DNA of 64,000 nucleotides from Aquimarina sp. RZ0 (lineage in GTDB: Bacteria > Bacteroidota > Bacteroidia > Flavobacteriales > Flavobacteriaceae). The translations under genes and the position numbers were made by a program. Location: positions 1-64,000 of the forward strand of contig NZ_VTZU01000008.1 in the NCBI RefSeq assembly GCF_008370685.1, read 5' to 3'. Every line of letters begins with the position of its first letter. Within the stretch, counting starts at the first letter, position 1. The notes under the pieces were generated by a model that saw nothing but the letters and a program-made list of their open reading frames with translations, was not told the origin of the DNA and did not search any database. Shown one piece after another: positions 45,856-54,492 of this stretch.

Positions 45856-47037
45856 ATGAACCCTTCAACTTCTGGTTGGATAGATAAGTTTTTAAGAAAT
45901 CTGAATGAAAATCTAGTACGATTTTCATCAATGGATGCGCTATATCCAGAACTTAGAAAAACCGGGTTTATTTATGGTACTTCGGTTAGTGTTTTAGTAC
46001 CCATTAATTCTGAAATTCTATATTCTGAAGAAGAAAGAACTAAGATCAACCTATTCTCTGCTTTGGTAATCACATACTACGAAACCATTGAAAACGGAAC
46101 CAAAAAAGATTGTATCAATGCACTTATACAATTTTATGAATATCTAGATACAAAAAAATCTTTTTTCTCTTTTGTAAACGCTTTAACAAATAGCAAAAAT
46201 GAAAAACTGGAAAAAATAATACATACACGGATACAAACAAATGAATCCATTTTTAAGAAGAATTTTAGTCATTTACTCACCAATGCACTCCTGTTTATAG
46301 ATGTACTCGCTTTTGAGCATTTTTTGATTCACGATAAGAATCCCATTGAATATGCATCCAGTTTAGAAGAAGCTATAACCAATACTGTTTTTCTTGCACT
46401 CAATTCTAAATTAGAGAAAGATAATTATGACGAACTATTGGTCAAGTTATTTGCATCTTCTGTAAGGTATACCGAGGTCAGTACTGAAGAGGATGCCAGT
46501 TTTGATCAAATACATCTGGAAAATTATACGGATGAGTTAGAAAAAAGATATATTCTGGATCTAACCAGTTTAGCCGTCTGGAATGATCGGGAAATTGATC
46601 TTGGTGAACAGGATTTTATTCGTGCTTTGGGTGCAGAGCTTGCATTACCTCGAGAATGGGTCAAAGAATCCCTTAGCTCTGTTCAATCTTTTGTGAAACA
46701 GCATAAAAAAGATATTTCTTTTTTTAATTATTCTAATCCGGCACATCATTTTTACAAGCAAACTTCCAGAACGGTTAGTATATTAATTCTTAGAAATAAG
46801 AAAAGACTGACAAAAGAAATAGTAGAAAGTAAAGAACTTATGATATTACTAGGGCAATCTACTGTAAGAGATTTATCTAAAGAAGAAAAACAACAGGTAA
46901 AACAGCAATTACTGGATGTATGCAAAACAATTCCTTCTCTCGCTATATTTATTTTGCCTGGAGGAAGCTTACTTTTACCTTTATTGATAAAGTTTATTCC
47001 TCAGTTACTTCCTTCAGCCTTTAATGAAAATAAGTAA
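45856..47037 (+). CDS. LETM1-related biofilm-associated protein
   Basis: A 393-aa protein of the flavobacterial LETM1-related family. It has an acidic helical body without a signal peptide. The typical C terminus is TVRDLSKEEKQQVKQQLLDV, then CKTIPSLAIFILPGGSLLLP, then LLIKFIPQLLPSAF, containing the LETM1-like hydrophobic segment (about 360-385). Members are linked by annotation to biofilm formation and the membrane; mechanism is not known. It has its own promoter and no operon partner. Confidence 0.82.
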   Translation: MNPSTSGWIDKFLRNLNENLVRFSSMDALYPELRKTGFIYGTSVSVLVPINSEILYSEEERTKINLFSALVITYYETIENGTKKDCINALIQFYEYLDTKKSFFSFVNALTNSKNEKLEKIIHTRIQTNESIFKKNFSHLLTNALLFIDVLAFEHFLIHDKNPIEYASSLEEAITNTVFLALNSKLEKDNYDELLVKLFASSVRYTEVSTEEDASFDQIHLENYTDELEKRYILDLTSLAVWNDREIDLGEQDFIRALGAELALPREWVKESLSSVQSFVKQHKKDISFFNYSNPAHHFYKQTSRTVSILILRNKKRLTKEIVESKELMILLGQSTVRDLSKEEKQQVKQQLLDVCKTIPSLAIFILPGGSLLLPLLIKFIPQLLPSAFNENK

Positions 47038-47134
47038 CAGTGATTATTGACAAATCAACATCTTGTTAGAAAATTTGGTATTGAAATCTGGAAATTCTGT
47101 GCTATATTGAAGTAACTTATCAGTTTAGCTCTAA

Positions 47135-47294
47135 TACGATTTATAACTAAAAATTTCGCATATTCACCGTTTCTTTTTCCTTTCTACTTCGTTTAAAAAA
47201 TAAACCGTAGCTATAGCTATGCTTGATTTTTTTGCCTTGCATAAAGAAAAAATAATTCAATGAATTTATACGAATTTTTTAATCACAAATCGTA
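47135..47294 (+). mobile_element. MITE family 1, copy 8
   Basis: A full 160-bp copy flanked by TAA at 47132-47134 and 47295-47297, with one base change (CACCG for CATCG). The flanks appear to be two halves of a family-6 repeat, so this is probably a nested insertion. Confidence 0.95.
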
Positions 47295-47297
47295 TAA

Positions 47298-47372
47298 CTA
47301 TGTTTAAAAAAATTAACAAAATAAAAGTTCTGAAGGTCAAAGCATTACTTAAGATGAGTTCGATTAATACTT
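47298..47372. repeat. Family-6 repeat fragment after MITE copy 8
   Basis: TTTAAAAAAATTAACAAAAT and GGTCAAAGCATTACTTAAGA, then TGAGTTC, match the reverse complement of the left half of the 10754-10908 element. The other half, upstream of the MITE, is more diverged. The remaining 47373-47637 before clpB shows no gene. Confidence 0.55.
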
Positions 47373-47637
47373 ATCTACAGAATTAAAACGTATACAAGTA
47401 CACATTCGTTCCAGGAATGTTTGTAATCGTGTAATAACGAACAAGAAATGTCATTTTGACTGTTTTTTAAATAGAAAAAAAGACAATTTGACCGGTTATT
47501 TTTATAGGAACATAGTTTGATTAACTTCTATCACAAACGAAATATAACCTAATGAAATGCTATACTTATAAAATTACCATAAGCGCTATACTTAATTTTT
47601 AATAGTTGATTTCTGTTTTACTAAAAAAACAAATACA

Positions 47638-50238
47638 ATGAATTTTAATAATTTTACTATAAAATCTCAGGAGACCATACAACAAGCACAAGAACTTGCA
47701 CAAAGTTTTGGTCACCAGCAAATAGAAAATGAGCATATTTTTAAAGCAATCTTTACTGTAGACGAAAGTGTACTCCCGTTCTTATTAAAAAAACTAAATG
47801 TTAACATTTCACTTCTTCAACAAGTTTTAGACAGCACGTTGGATAGCTTTCCTAAAGTAAGTGGTGGAGAATTGCAATTATCGCGAGATGTAGGAACCAC
47901 GCTAAATGAAGCTAGTATTATTGCCAAAAAAATGAATGATGAATATGTCTCTATTGAGCATCTGATTTTAGCTATTTTTAAATCTAAAAGTAAAATAGCT
48001 CAGATCTTAAAGGATCAGGGAGTTACTCAAAAACATTTAACCGAAGCTATTACTGAGATCAGAAAAGGAGAACGCGTTACTTCTCAAAATGCAGAAGACA
48101 CCTATCAATCTCTTAACAAATACGCTAAAAACCTCAATGAACTCGCAGAAAATGGAAAGTTAGATCCGGTAATCGGGCGTGACGAAGAAATTCGTAGAAT
48201 ATTGCAAATTTTATCTCGTCGTACTAAAAATAACCCTATGCTAGTTGGAGAACCTGGTGTAGGTAAAACTGCCATCGCAGAAGGATTAGCGCATCGTATC
48301 ATTGCTGGAGATATACCCGATAACCTAAAAGACAAACAGATCTATTCATTAGATATGGGAGCTTTGATTGCAGGCGCAAAATTCAAGGGAGAATTTGAAG
48401 AACGATTAAAGGCCGTAGTAAAAGAAGTAACATCCAGTGATGGAAATATCGTATTGTTTATTGATGAGATACATACACTTGTAGGCGCTGGAGGTGGGCA
48501 AGGTGCTATGGATGCCGCTAATATACTAAAACCAGCTTTGGCTCGCGGAGAATTACGGGCGATCGGCGCGACAACACTGGATGAATATCAAAAATACTTT
48601 GAGAAAGATAAAGCACTCGAAAGACGTTTCCAGAAAGTAATGGTAGACGAACCTGATACAGAAAGTGCCATTTCAATCTTAAGAGGTATCAAAGAAAAAT
48701 ACGAAACCCATCATAAAGTTAGAATTAAAGATGAAGCAATAATTGCGGCTGTAGAACTATCTCAACGATATATTACTAATAGATTTTTACCAGACAAAGC
48801 CATTGATCTAATGGATGAGGCTGCTTCTAAGCTTAGGATGGAGATCAACTCTAAACCCGAAGAATTAGACGTTCTGGATCGTAAAATCATGCAGCTAGAA
48901 ATTGAAATTGAAGCAATTAAACGTGAAAATGATGAAACCAAATTAAAATCATTAAACGCTGATCTTGCTAATTTTAAAGAAGAACGTAATGAGATATTTG
49001 CAAAATGGCAAAGTGAAAAAGAAGTGGTTGATGCAATACAAAATGCTAAAACTAGTATAGAAACCTACAAACAGGAAGCTGAGCGTGCTGAGCGTAATGG
49101 AGAGTATGGAAAAGTTGCTGAATTACGTTATGGAAAAATTAAAGACGTTCAAGAACAGCTAGAAACACTACAGGAACAACTAGATCAACAGCAGAATGCT
49201 TCTTCTCTTATAAAAGAGGAAGTGACTAATGATGATATTGCAGAAGTCGTTGCCAAATGGACTGGAATTCCGGTTACCAAAATGCTACAAAGTGAACGCG
49301 AAAAATTATTAGTTCTCGAAAAAGAATTACAAAAGCGCGTTGTAGGGCAGTCTGAAGCAATACTGGCTGTAAGTGATGCTGTTCGTAGAAGTCGAGCAGG
49401 ATTGCAAGACCAAAAAAAACCTATAGGATCTTTTTTATTCCTGGGTACTACTGGTGTTGGTAAAACAGAATTAGCAAAAGCACTGGCTGATTATTTGTTT
49501 GATGATGAAACAGCAATGACTCGTATTGATATGAGTGAATACCAGGAGCGTCATTCTGTAAGTAGATTAGTAGGAGCGCCTCCTGGCTATATCGGCTATG
49601 ATGAAGGAGGACAATTGACAGAAGCAGTAAGAAGAAAACCATATTCTGTAGTATTATTAGATGAAATCGAAAAAGCACATCCTGATACTTTTAATATTCT
49701 ATTGCAAGTACTTGATGAAGGCAGACTAACAGATAATAAAGGGAGAGTTGCTGATTTTAGAAATACCATCATTATTATGACCAGCAATCTGGGAGGACAT
49801 ATCATTCAGGATAAATTCAAGGCAGTCGATAATGTAGACGCAGCTATGGAAAGTGCCAAAGTAGAAGTTCTGGGACTATTAAAACAATCTGTTCGACCAG
49901 AGTTTCTAAACAGAATTGATGATATTATCGTATTTACTCCTTTGACAAGAGGCAATATCAATGAAATTGTAAAGCTACAGCTGAAACAAGTGTCCAGAAT
50001 GTTATCAAAACAACATATCACATTGGATGCTACAAATGAAGCAATTGATTTTCTGGCCGAACGAGGATATCAACCAGAATTTGGAGCCAGACCTGTAAAA
50101 AGAACCATTCAGAAAGAGGTACTCAATGCATTATCTAAGGAAATTTTAGCAGGAAATGTATCCACTGATAGTATCATATTATTAGATGAGTTTGACAATA
50201 ATCTGGTATTCAGAAATCAAACGGATTTAGTAACCTAA
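47638..50238 (+). CDS. clpB: ATP-dependent chaperone ClpB
   Basis: An 866-aa Hsp100 disaggregase with the full ClpB layout. The Clp N-domain is at 1-145. NBD1 has Walker A GEPGVGKT (204-211) and Walker B VLFIDE (272-277). The coiled-coil M domain (about 405-525, Glu/Lys-rich) separates the two ATPases. NBD2 has Walker A GTTGVGKT (603-610), DEIEKAHPD near 675-683, and the C-terminal domain with FGARPVKR. With DnaK it resolubilises aggregated protein in the cytoplasm. Length and motifs are typical. It is a single gene followed by a terminator. Confidence 0.97.
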   Translation: MNFNNFTIKSQETIQQAQELAQSFGHQQIENEHIFKAIFTVDESVLPFLLKKLNVNISLLQQVLDSTLDSFPKVSGGELQLSRDVGTTLNEASIIAKKMNDEYVSIEHLILAIFKSKSKIAQILKDQGVTQKHLTEAITEIRKGERVTSQNAEDTYQSLNKYAKNLNELAENGKLDPVIGRDEEIRRILQILSRRTKNNPMLVGEPGVGKTAIAEGLAHRIIAGDIPDNLKDKQIYSLDMGALIAGAKFKGEFEERLKAVVKEVTSSDGNIVLFIDEIHTLVGAGGGQGAMDAANILKPALARGELRAIGATTLDEYQKYFEKDKALERRFQKVMVDEPDTESAISILRGIKEKYETHHKVRIKDEAIIAAVELSQRYITNRFLPDKAIDLMDEAASKLRMEINSKPEELDVLDRKIMQLEIEIEAIKRENDETKLKSLNADLANFKEERNEIFAKWQSEKEVVDAIQNAKTSIETYKQEAERAERNGEYGKVAELRYGKIKDVQEQLETLQEQLDQQQNASSLIKEEVTNDDIAEVVAKWTGIPVTKMLQSEREKLLVLEKELQKRVVGQSEAILAVSDAVRRSRAGLQDQKKPIGSFLFLGTTGVGKTELAKALADYLFDDETAMTRIDMSEYQERHSVSRLVGAPPGYIGYDEGGQLTEAVRRKPYSVVLLDEIEKAHPDTFNILLQVLDEGRLTDNKGRVADFRNTIIIMTSNLGGHIIQDKFKAVDNVDAAMESAKVEVLGLLKQSVRPEFLNRIDDIIVFTPLTRGNINEIVKLQLKQVSRMLSKQHITLDATNEAIDFLAERGYQPEFGARPVKRTIQKEVLNALSKEILAGNVSTDSIILLDEFDNNLVFRNQTDLVT

Positions 50239-50269
50239 ACAACTAACAAACAAACAGATACTCTAAAAC

Positions 50270-50310
50270 ATCAGGTGAATTGATCACAAATCGGTTTACC
50301 TGATATTTTT
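50270..50310 (+). terminator. Terminator after clpB
   Basis: ATCAGGTGAA pairs with TTTACCTGAT (one G-T pair) and is followed by a T run, 32 bases after the clpB stop. Confidence 0.65.
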
Positions 50311-50362
50311 ATAGCCCTTAATAATTACCTTACCTAAATATCATAAAAGGAGATCTATAAAC

Positions 50363-52333
50363 CTATTGAATAATGATTCGTTTTTGTATTATTCTTCCCT
50401 CTGAAACTATTTTTGCAATGTAAACTCCTTTCGCAAAACTCTCTACAGGAATACGTATATCTTGATCAAAATGTAACGATAAAAGGCTATTTCCTACTAT
50501 ATCAAAAATTTCTATAGTGCTTTTATTGGATATGCCTTCAACAAATAAAAATTCTTTAGTCGGATTAGGGAATATTGATATTTTTGTAAGTTCATTATTC
50601 GTTACAGACAATGAATTAAACCATATTTCACCTATATTATCTCCCCAAATATATTCTACAAGATCAGGTTGATCAATAAAAGGATTGCGATTAAACTGCC
50701 AGGAATAAATGATATTATTCCGGTTCATTTCAAAATCATCTGGAGGGTCATTTCTGTGCCAGTCCAACAAAGTGGTTAAATCTCCTAATTGTCCCATAGT
50801 ACTATTAGGCAGGTCCCCATCGACTACTGCTATTCCATTGTATCGTATTGCAAGAAAAAAAACACTTCTGGCTACATCGCCTTTCCAGCTCCCCAAAGTG
50901 CCTTGGGGTCCAGAATATTCTCCATAATCCTGATTTCCTCTGGAGCTGTTCTCTGGACCATCTGCTGCTCTTAATCCGTGAGCATCAGAATTTGCATGCC
51001 TTAGAGAATCTGCTCGTGTAGCGGTAAATATATCTATTCCATCTGCAAAATCATCTGCTTCTATACTATCAAAACCTCCTCTTGATCTTGGATACGTATG
51101 TTCTCTATTCCATCGACCGGTACTGCTACCTCCACTAGTCTGAAAATCTAATTTAGATCGCTCTTGTTCTGTATATAGCAACCATACTTTATTACTGTTC
51201 AACGGACTCTGATCTGCTGCTTTAAGAATATCAATAACATCCGCATATGTCTGTGATCTTACTGTCGCTGGATCTGCAATAATATCCTGTATCGCCTGAA
51301 CCAGAATAGCATCTGATAAACCTTCTAGTGAATCATAATAATTTACAGGAGCAGTATTAGTAACAATATCAAAAGTAGGATCTAATGGTGATCCCCAGAG
51401 AGCCATCGTAAAATCATTATCTACAATCCTGATTTCCTTATTATCAGTAAGACGCCTAAAACCTGAGGGAATTACTCCAAAGGTAATTTTCATCACCTCA
51501 TCACCCTCATCATCAGTATCGTCAATAAGCTGGATGGTATTCGTCGCAGTATTCATTCCACCAGGAATTATGACAGAAATACTCCCTGAATAATCTGCAG
51601 TTGTAAAACCATCATTCGTAACAGAAAAATCAAAAATGAGATCATCAGTCACATTGGTTTCTGTGGTAAACACAATAGCTATGGTATCTCCTTCATCATA
51701 CTGATTCTGGAACGTGGTAAATGAAATCCCATTATCTTGTATCCCTCCTCCGTCATTAAGAACATCTGGAGTTGGTGTTTTTACCTCATAAGTCCCATCA
51801 TCTTTGCGCTGTATGGATTCTGTGTCTCTATTTCCATTTTGAGCCTCGTTAATCTGTACTGTCTCCCCTAATAAGTTTAATAGATTACTATCATCACTCT
51901 GACCCGTATCATACACTAATGCATCAATTAAATTGGCCGTGGTTGCCTGTGTAAATTCAGGAAAATCAATTTCATTTCCCAAGTAAATAGCAATTGCATC
52001 AGCCCCATTCTGAATGGTATTATCAAAAAGAATGCAATCTGGCACAGGAGAAACTTTGGAACTACCTATAAGAAGCAATCCATTCATATCTGTAGTATAT
52101 CCATCTAGATCTAATGAAAAGTAACTTGCATCGTTTCCACTGGAAGAACCATTAAACAACACTAAAACATAACCATCTGTAGAAAAATTAGGAGTATCGG
52201 ATTTGATTTCTATAATTTCCAGATCATCAATACCGGGAGTACTGGAATCTAATTCATTAATTACTAATTGTCCGTAAGAAAAGTTACTAATTATAACTAT
52301 AACAAAGGAAAAACAAAACTCTTTCATCAGCAT
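50363..52333 (-). CDS. T9SS-exported endonuclease I family nuclease
   Basis: A 656-aa secreted nuclease with a signal peptide (1-21). A lamin-tail-like domain covers about 22-170 (LVINELDSSTPGIDDLEIIE). A Calx-beta-like domain covers about 200-310. An endonuclease I (EndA/NucM) catalytic domain covers about 330-580, with the motif RWNREHTYPRSRG and catalytic His412. A type IX sorting domain follows (IFPNPTKEFLFVEG). It should degrade extracellular DNA, as nutrient or matrix. The multi-domain layout is common in marine Bacteroidota. It is convergent with clpB. Confidence 0.88.
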   Translation of the reverse strand: MLMKEFCFSFVIVIISNFSYGQLVINELDSSTPGIDDLEIIEIKSDTPNFSTDGYVLVLFNGSSSGNDASYFSLDLDGYTTDMNGLLLIGSSKVSPVPDCILFDNTIQNGADAIAIYLGNEIDFPEFTQATTANLIDALVYDTGQSDDSNLLNLLGETVQINEAQNGNRDTESIQRKDDGTYEVKTPTPDVLNDGGGIQDNGISFTTFQNQYDEGDTIAIVFTTETNVTDDLIFDFSVTNDGFTTADYSGSISVIIPGGMNTATNTIQLIDDTDDEGDEVMKITFGVIPSGFRRLTDNKEIRIVDNDFTMALWGSPLDPTFDIVTNTAPVNYYDSLEGLSDAILVQAIQDIIADPATVRSQTYADVIDILKAADQSPLNSNKVWLLYTEQERSKLDFQTSGGSSTGRWNREHTYPRSRGGFDSIEADDFADGIDIFTATRADSLRHANSDAHGLRAADGPENSSRGNQDYGEYSGPQGTLGSWKGDVARSVFFLAIRYNGIAVVDGDLPNSTMGQLGDLTTLLDWHRNDPPDDFEMNRNNIIYSWQFNRNPFIDQPDLVEYIWGDNIGEIWFNSLSVTNNELTKISIFPNPTKEFLFVEGISNKSTIEIFDIVGNSLLSLHFDQDIRIPVESFAKGVYIAKIVSEGRIIQKRIIIQ

Positions 52334-52431
52334 ACGATTGATATCACAAGATAGCTATAATCTATTGTTTCTTACGTTATATTTTTATTAAGATTAATAG
52401 CATTTCCAGCCTGAATTGAGCATACTACTAC

Positions 52432-52544
52432 ATTTCTATAAACTGTTGTGCGTTTAGAAACAATTATGTTAAAAAAGCGTCAATTAGGGAGATTCAATAA
52501 AAAATTTATCTCAAAAATGTCTAAATGCACAACAGGTTTCTATA
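52432..52544. repeat. Palindromic element with 25-bp inverted ends
   Basis: TCTATAAACTGTTGTGCGTT, then TAG at the left, and its near-complement CTAAATGCACAACAGGTTTC, then TATAG at the right, bound about 60 unique bases. It looks like a small MITE-type element of a separate family. No second copy is seen in the window. A family-4 fragment (52545-52630) follows. Confidence 0.5.
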
Positions 52545-52630
52545 GTCTTTTCTATGAAGTGCAAAAAATTGTTCAATTGATCAAAAAACAGCCATTTCTC
52601 GCCAGAATCAAAAAAAATCAAACCACTTCA
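52545..52630. repeat. Dispersed repeat family 4, copy C (right half)
   Basis: CAATTGATCAAAAAACAGCC and the terminal AATCAAACCACTTC match the right halves at 9118-9165 and 13220-13290. A 92-codon frame running through this repeat is rejected. Confidence 0.55.
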
Positions 52631-52651
52631 ATGTTAAAAACCAATTTAAAA

Positions 52652-52667
52652 TATACTGATTGGTATA
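52652..52667. promoter_or_regulatory. Putative TetR operator upstream of its own gene
   Basis: TATACTGATTGGTATA differs by two bases from the perfect palindrome at 53314-53329 and lies 33 bases before the TetR start. This is consistent with autorepression. Confidence 0.6.
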
Positions 52668-52700
52668 TTTTGAATATATTTGGGTACAATTTTTATTCAT

Positions 52701-53297
52701 ATGCTCACAAAGGCAGAACAGACTAAAGAGTTTATAATTCAGACCGTTGCTCCTATATTTAATAAAAATGGGTATGCCGCAACAAGTTTAAGTGATATAA
52801 CTGCCGCTACTGCCCTAACGAAAGGTGCCATTTATGGGAATTTCAAAAATAAAGAAGAATTAGCCATAGCAGCTTTTACAATGACAGTTAAAAAGATGCT
52901 TAGACGTATAACTGATCATCAATCTCTGACCAGCTCGCCGATTGAGAAATTATTGTTGATTACAGATTTTTACAGAAAATATTACGATTACAGCCAGGAA
53001 ATTGGAGGATGCCCTATATTAAATATGGGGGTTGATGCAAAGCATCAGAACACTCCATTATTTCAATATGTACAATACACTATCTCTAAGATTGAAACAA
53101 ATATTGCCAAACTACTTGATGCTGGAAAAGAAGCAGGTGAAATACGGGGAAAAGTTGATTCTCTTATATACGCCAAAAGATTATATACAATGATTACCGG
53201 AGCCATTTTTATGACACATACGATGGATGATGTAAATTATTTATTACAAACTATGGATCTTATTGACGAAATGATACTTAAAGAATTGAAACGATAA
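52701..53297 (+). CDS. TetR/AcrR family regulator
   Basis: A 198-aa repressor starting at ATG 52701; a longer frame from TTG 52680 is less likely. The N-terminal helix-turn-helix is clear (YAATSLSDITAATALTKGAI, YGNFKNKEEL, residues 25-54). The C-terminal ligand domain has the CPILNMGVDAKH-type segment seen in fatty-acid or xenobiotic sensors of this family. Matching palindromes precede this gene and the thioesterase gene downstream. It therefore probably represses both and senses a lipid-like or acyl compound. Confidence 0.85.
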   Translation: MLTKAEQTKEFIIQTVAPIFNKNGYAATSLSDITAATALTKGAIYGNFKNKEELAIAAFTMTVKKMLRRITDHQSLTSSPIEKLLLITDFYRKYYDYSQEIGGCPILNMGVDAKHQNTPLFQYVQYTISKIETNIAKLLDAGKEAGEIRGKVDSLIYAKRLYTMITGAIFMTHTMDDVNYLLQTMDLIDEMILKELKR

Positions 53298-53313
53298 TTT
53301 TTTTAAACCAAAA

Positions 53314-53329
53314 TATACCAATTGGTATA
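53314..53329. promoter_or_regulatory. Perfect TetR-type operator
   Basis: TATACCAATTGGTATA is an exact 16-bp palindrome between the TetR stop and the thioesterase start. The near-identical site at 52652-52667 supports it as the TetR binding site. Confidence 0.65.
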
Positions 53330-53344
53330 AAAACTATTTTAATT

Positions 53345-53830
53345 ATGACTACACTGCCAAAAAATTTAGAAAGCAAAGCCAAAATAAGATTTCAACATTG
53401 CGATCCATTTAATCACCTAAACAATGCAGAATATATAAATTATATGATTAATGCCCGTGAAGATCAGATTATTGATCATTATGATCTCGATCTATTTAAG
53501 ATGGCAAAAACTCAGGGAATCAGTTGGGTAGTTGGAACGAACCAAATTGCATATCTAAAACCAGCGCTGTTAATGGAAACAGTACATATTGATTCTCAGC
53601 TATTTGATTATTCTGAAAGCCAGTTACATGTAGAGATACGTATGTGGAATCACGATAAAACAGAATTAAAAGCAGTGATGTGGAGTTCTTTTGTACATTT
53701 TAATTTACTAAAACAAAAACGTTGGAATCATACTTCAGAACTGATGGAATTGTTTGATTCTGTATTAAATCCTTTAGAAGCAACAACGTTTACTAAAAGA
53801 ATTTTACAATTTAAACCGCAGAAAGTGTAA
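53345..53830 (+). CDS. Hotdog-fold acyl-CoA thioesterase
   Basis: A 161-aa soluble 4HBT-type thioesterase. It shows the hotdog signature KIRFQHCDPFNHLNNAEYIN with the Asp-Pro-x-x-His active-site pattern (residues about 15-25), the YLKPALLMETVHIDS strand and the HVEIRMWNHDKTELKAVMWS sheet. It should hydrolyse acyl-CoA or acyl-thioester substrates. It is controlled by the adjacent TetR protein, with an operator 16 bases before the start. The TetR plus thioesterase pair suggests response to fatty acid or an aromatic thioester. Confidence 0.85.
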   Translation: MTTLPKNLESKAKIRFQHCDPFNHLNNAEYINYMINAREDQIIDHYDLDLFKMAKTQGISWVVGTNQIAYLKPALLMETVHIDSQLFDYSESQLHVEIRMWNHDKTELKAVMWSSFVHFNLLKQKRWNHTSELMELFDSVLNPLEATTFTKRILQFKPQKV

Positions 53831-53887
53831 CATTTACATCTAGATACCGTCTTATAAAAACACATCAATCAATAAAATCGAACTGTT

Positions 53888-54013
53888 ATGAAACCTTCTG
53901 GAGGTTTTAACTCCTCTCTCAAAAAGAGAAGTTTATATTTTTTTATAGGTTTTTTTATAATTGCAATCCTTTCTATGGCTATTGTAGTCTGGAAACTAGG
54001 TATCATCGATTAA
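53888..54013 (+). CDS. 41-aa single-pass membrane protein
   Basis: ATG at 53888 opens a 41-residue frame: a polar, basic N terminus (MKPSGGFNSSLKKRS), one strong transmembrane helix (LYFFIGFFIIAILSMAIVVW) and a KLGIID tail. The shape is typical of a small inner-membrane protein. It lies 57 bases after the thioesterase gene and may share its transcript. Function is unknown. Confidence 0.5.
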   Translation: MKPSGGFNSSLKKRSLYFFIGFFIIAILSMAIVVWKLGIID

Positions 54014-54492
54014 CTAAATTTATCGAAAAAATTTACTCCTCTTTATACTGTAGAACTTCGTTATGAAGCTTTGAGATCTAATAAGCACTGGCTTTTTCTT
54101 AGTTTCTGGATAGCATGTATGCTGTGCTAAAATTTAAAAAAATAGCTTAGCATAGTATTTCAAATAGTTCACCGATAAAATAGATTTTTAATGTATAACA
54201 AGTAGTTTAACACTGCCTCTAAATATCTCTTATTCATTCCTTATCTAAAAAGGTAAAGGAATTCTCCAATTTAAATTACAAAACTATTAACAATTCATTA
54301 AATAAGGAAAAATTGAAAGAAAATTCTTTCTTATACATATCTATTACAGTTTTTAACCTACTTAAATGAATACATCAACGAATAATCCAATACAATCATA
54401 CTAAACACAAAAACACTTCGTTAATCACAAATCTAAATCAGACTAAACGATAAATAAATCTTTATTTTATTAACTTAATTTAAACATAAATC
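54014..54492. promoter_or_regulatory. Leader region of the first GH5 gene
   Basis: About 480 non-coding bases. The segment ACTTCGTTAATCACAAATCT at 54415 recurs as ACTTCGTTAATTCATAATTC at 56625, before the second GH5 gene, at nearly the same distance from the start (about 55 and 48 bases). It is a candidate shared regulatory or leader element. Confidence 0.4.

Noticed and set aside
45856..47037. Annotation as a true LETM1 ion transporter
   Set aside because: Only the C-terminal hydrophobic segment resembles LETM1; the body is flavobacteria-specific, so the looser family name is used.
52680..52700. Upstream TTG start for the TetR gene
   Set aside because: The ATG at 52701 fits the TetR family length and leaves the operator 33 bases upstream; the TTG adds residues not typical of the family.
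52448..52726. 92-codon plus-strand frame upstream of TetR
   Set aside because: It covers two repeat elements and overlaps the TetR start. The Lys-rich translation follows from AT-rich repeat sequence.
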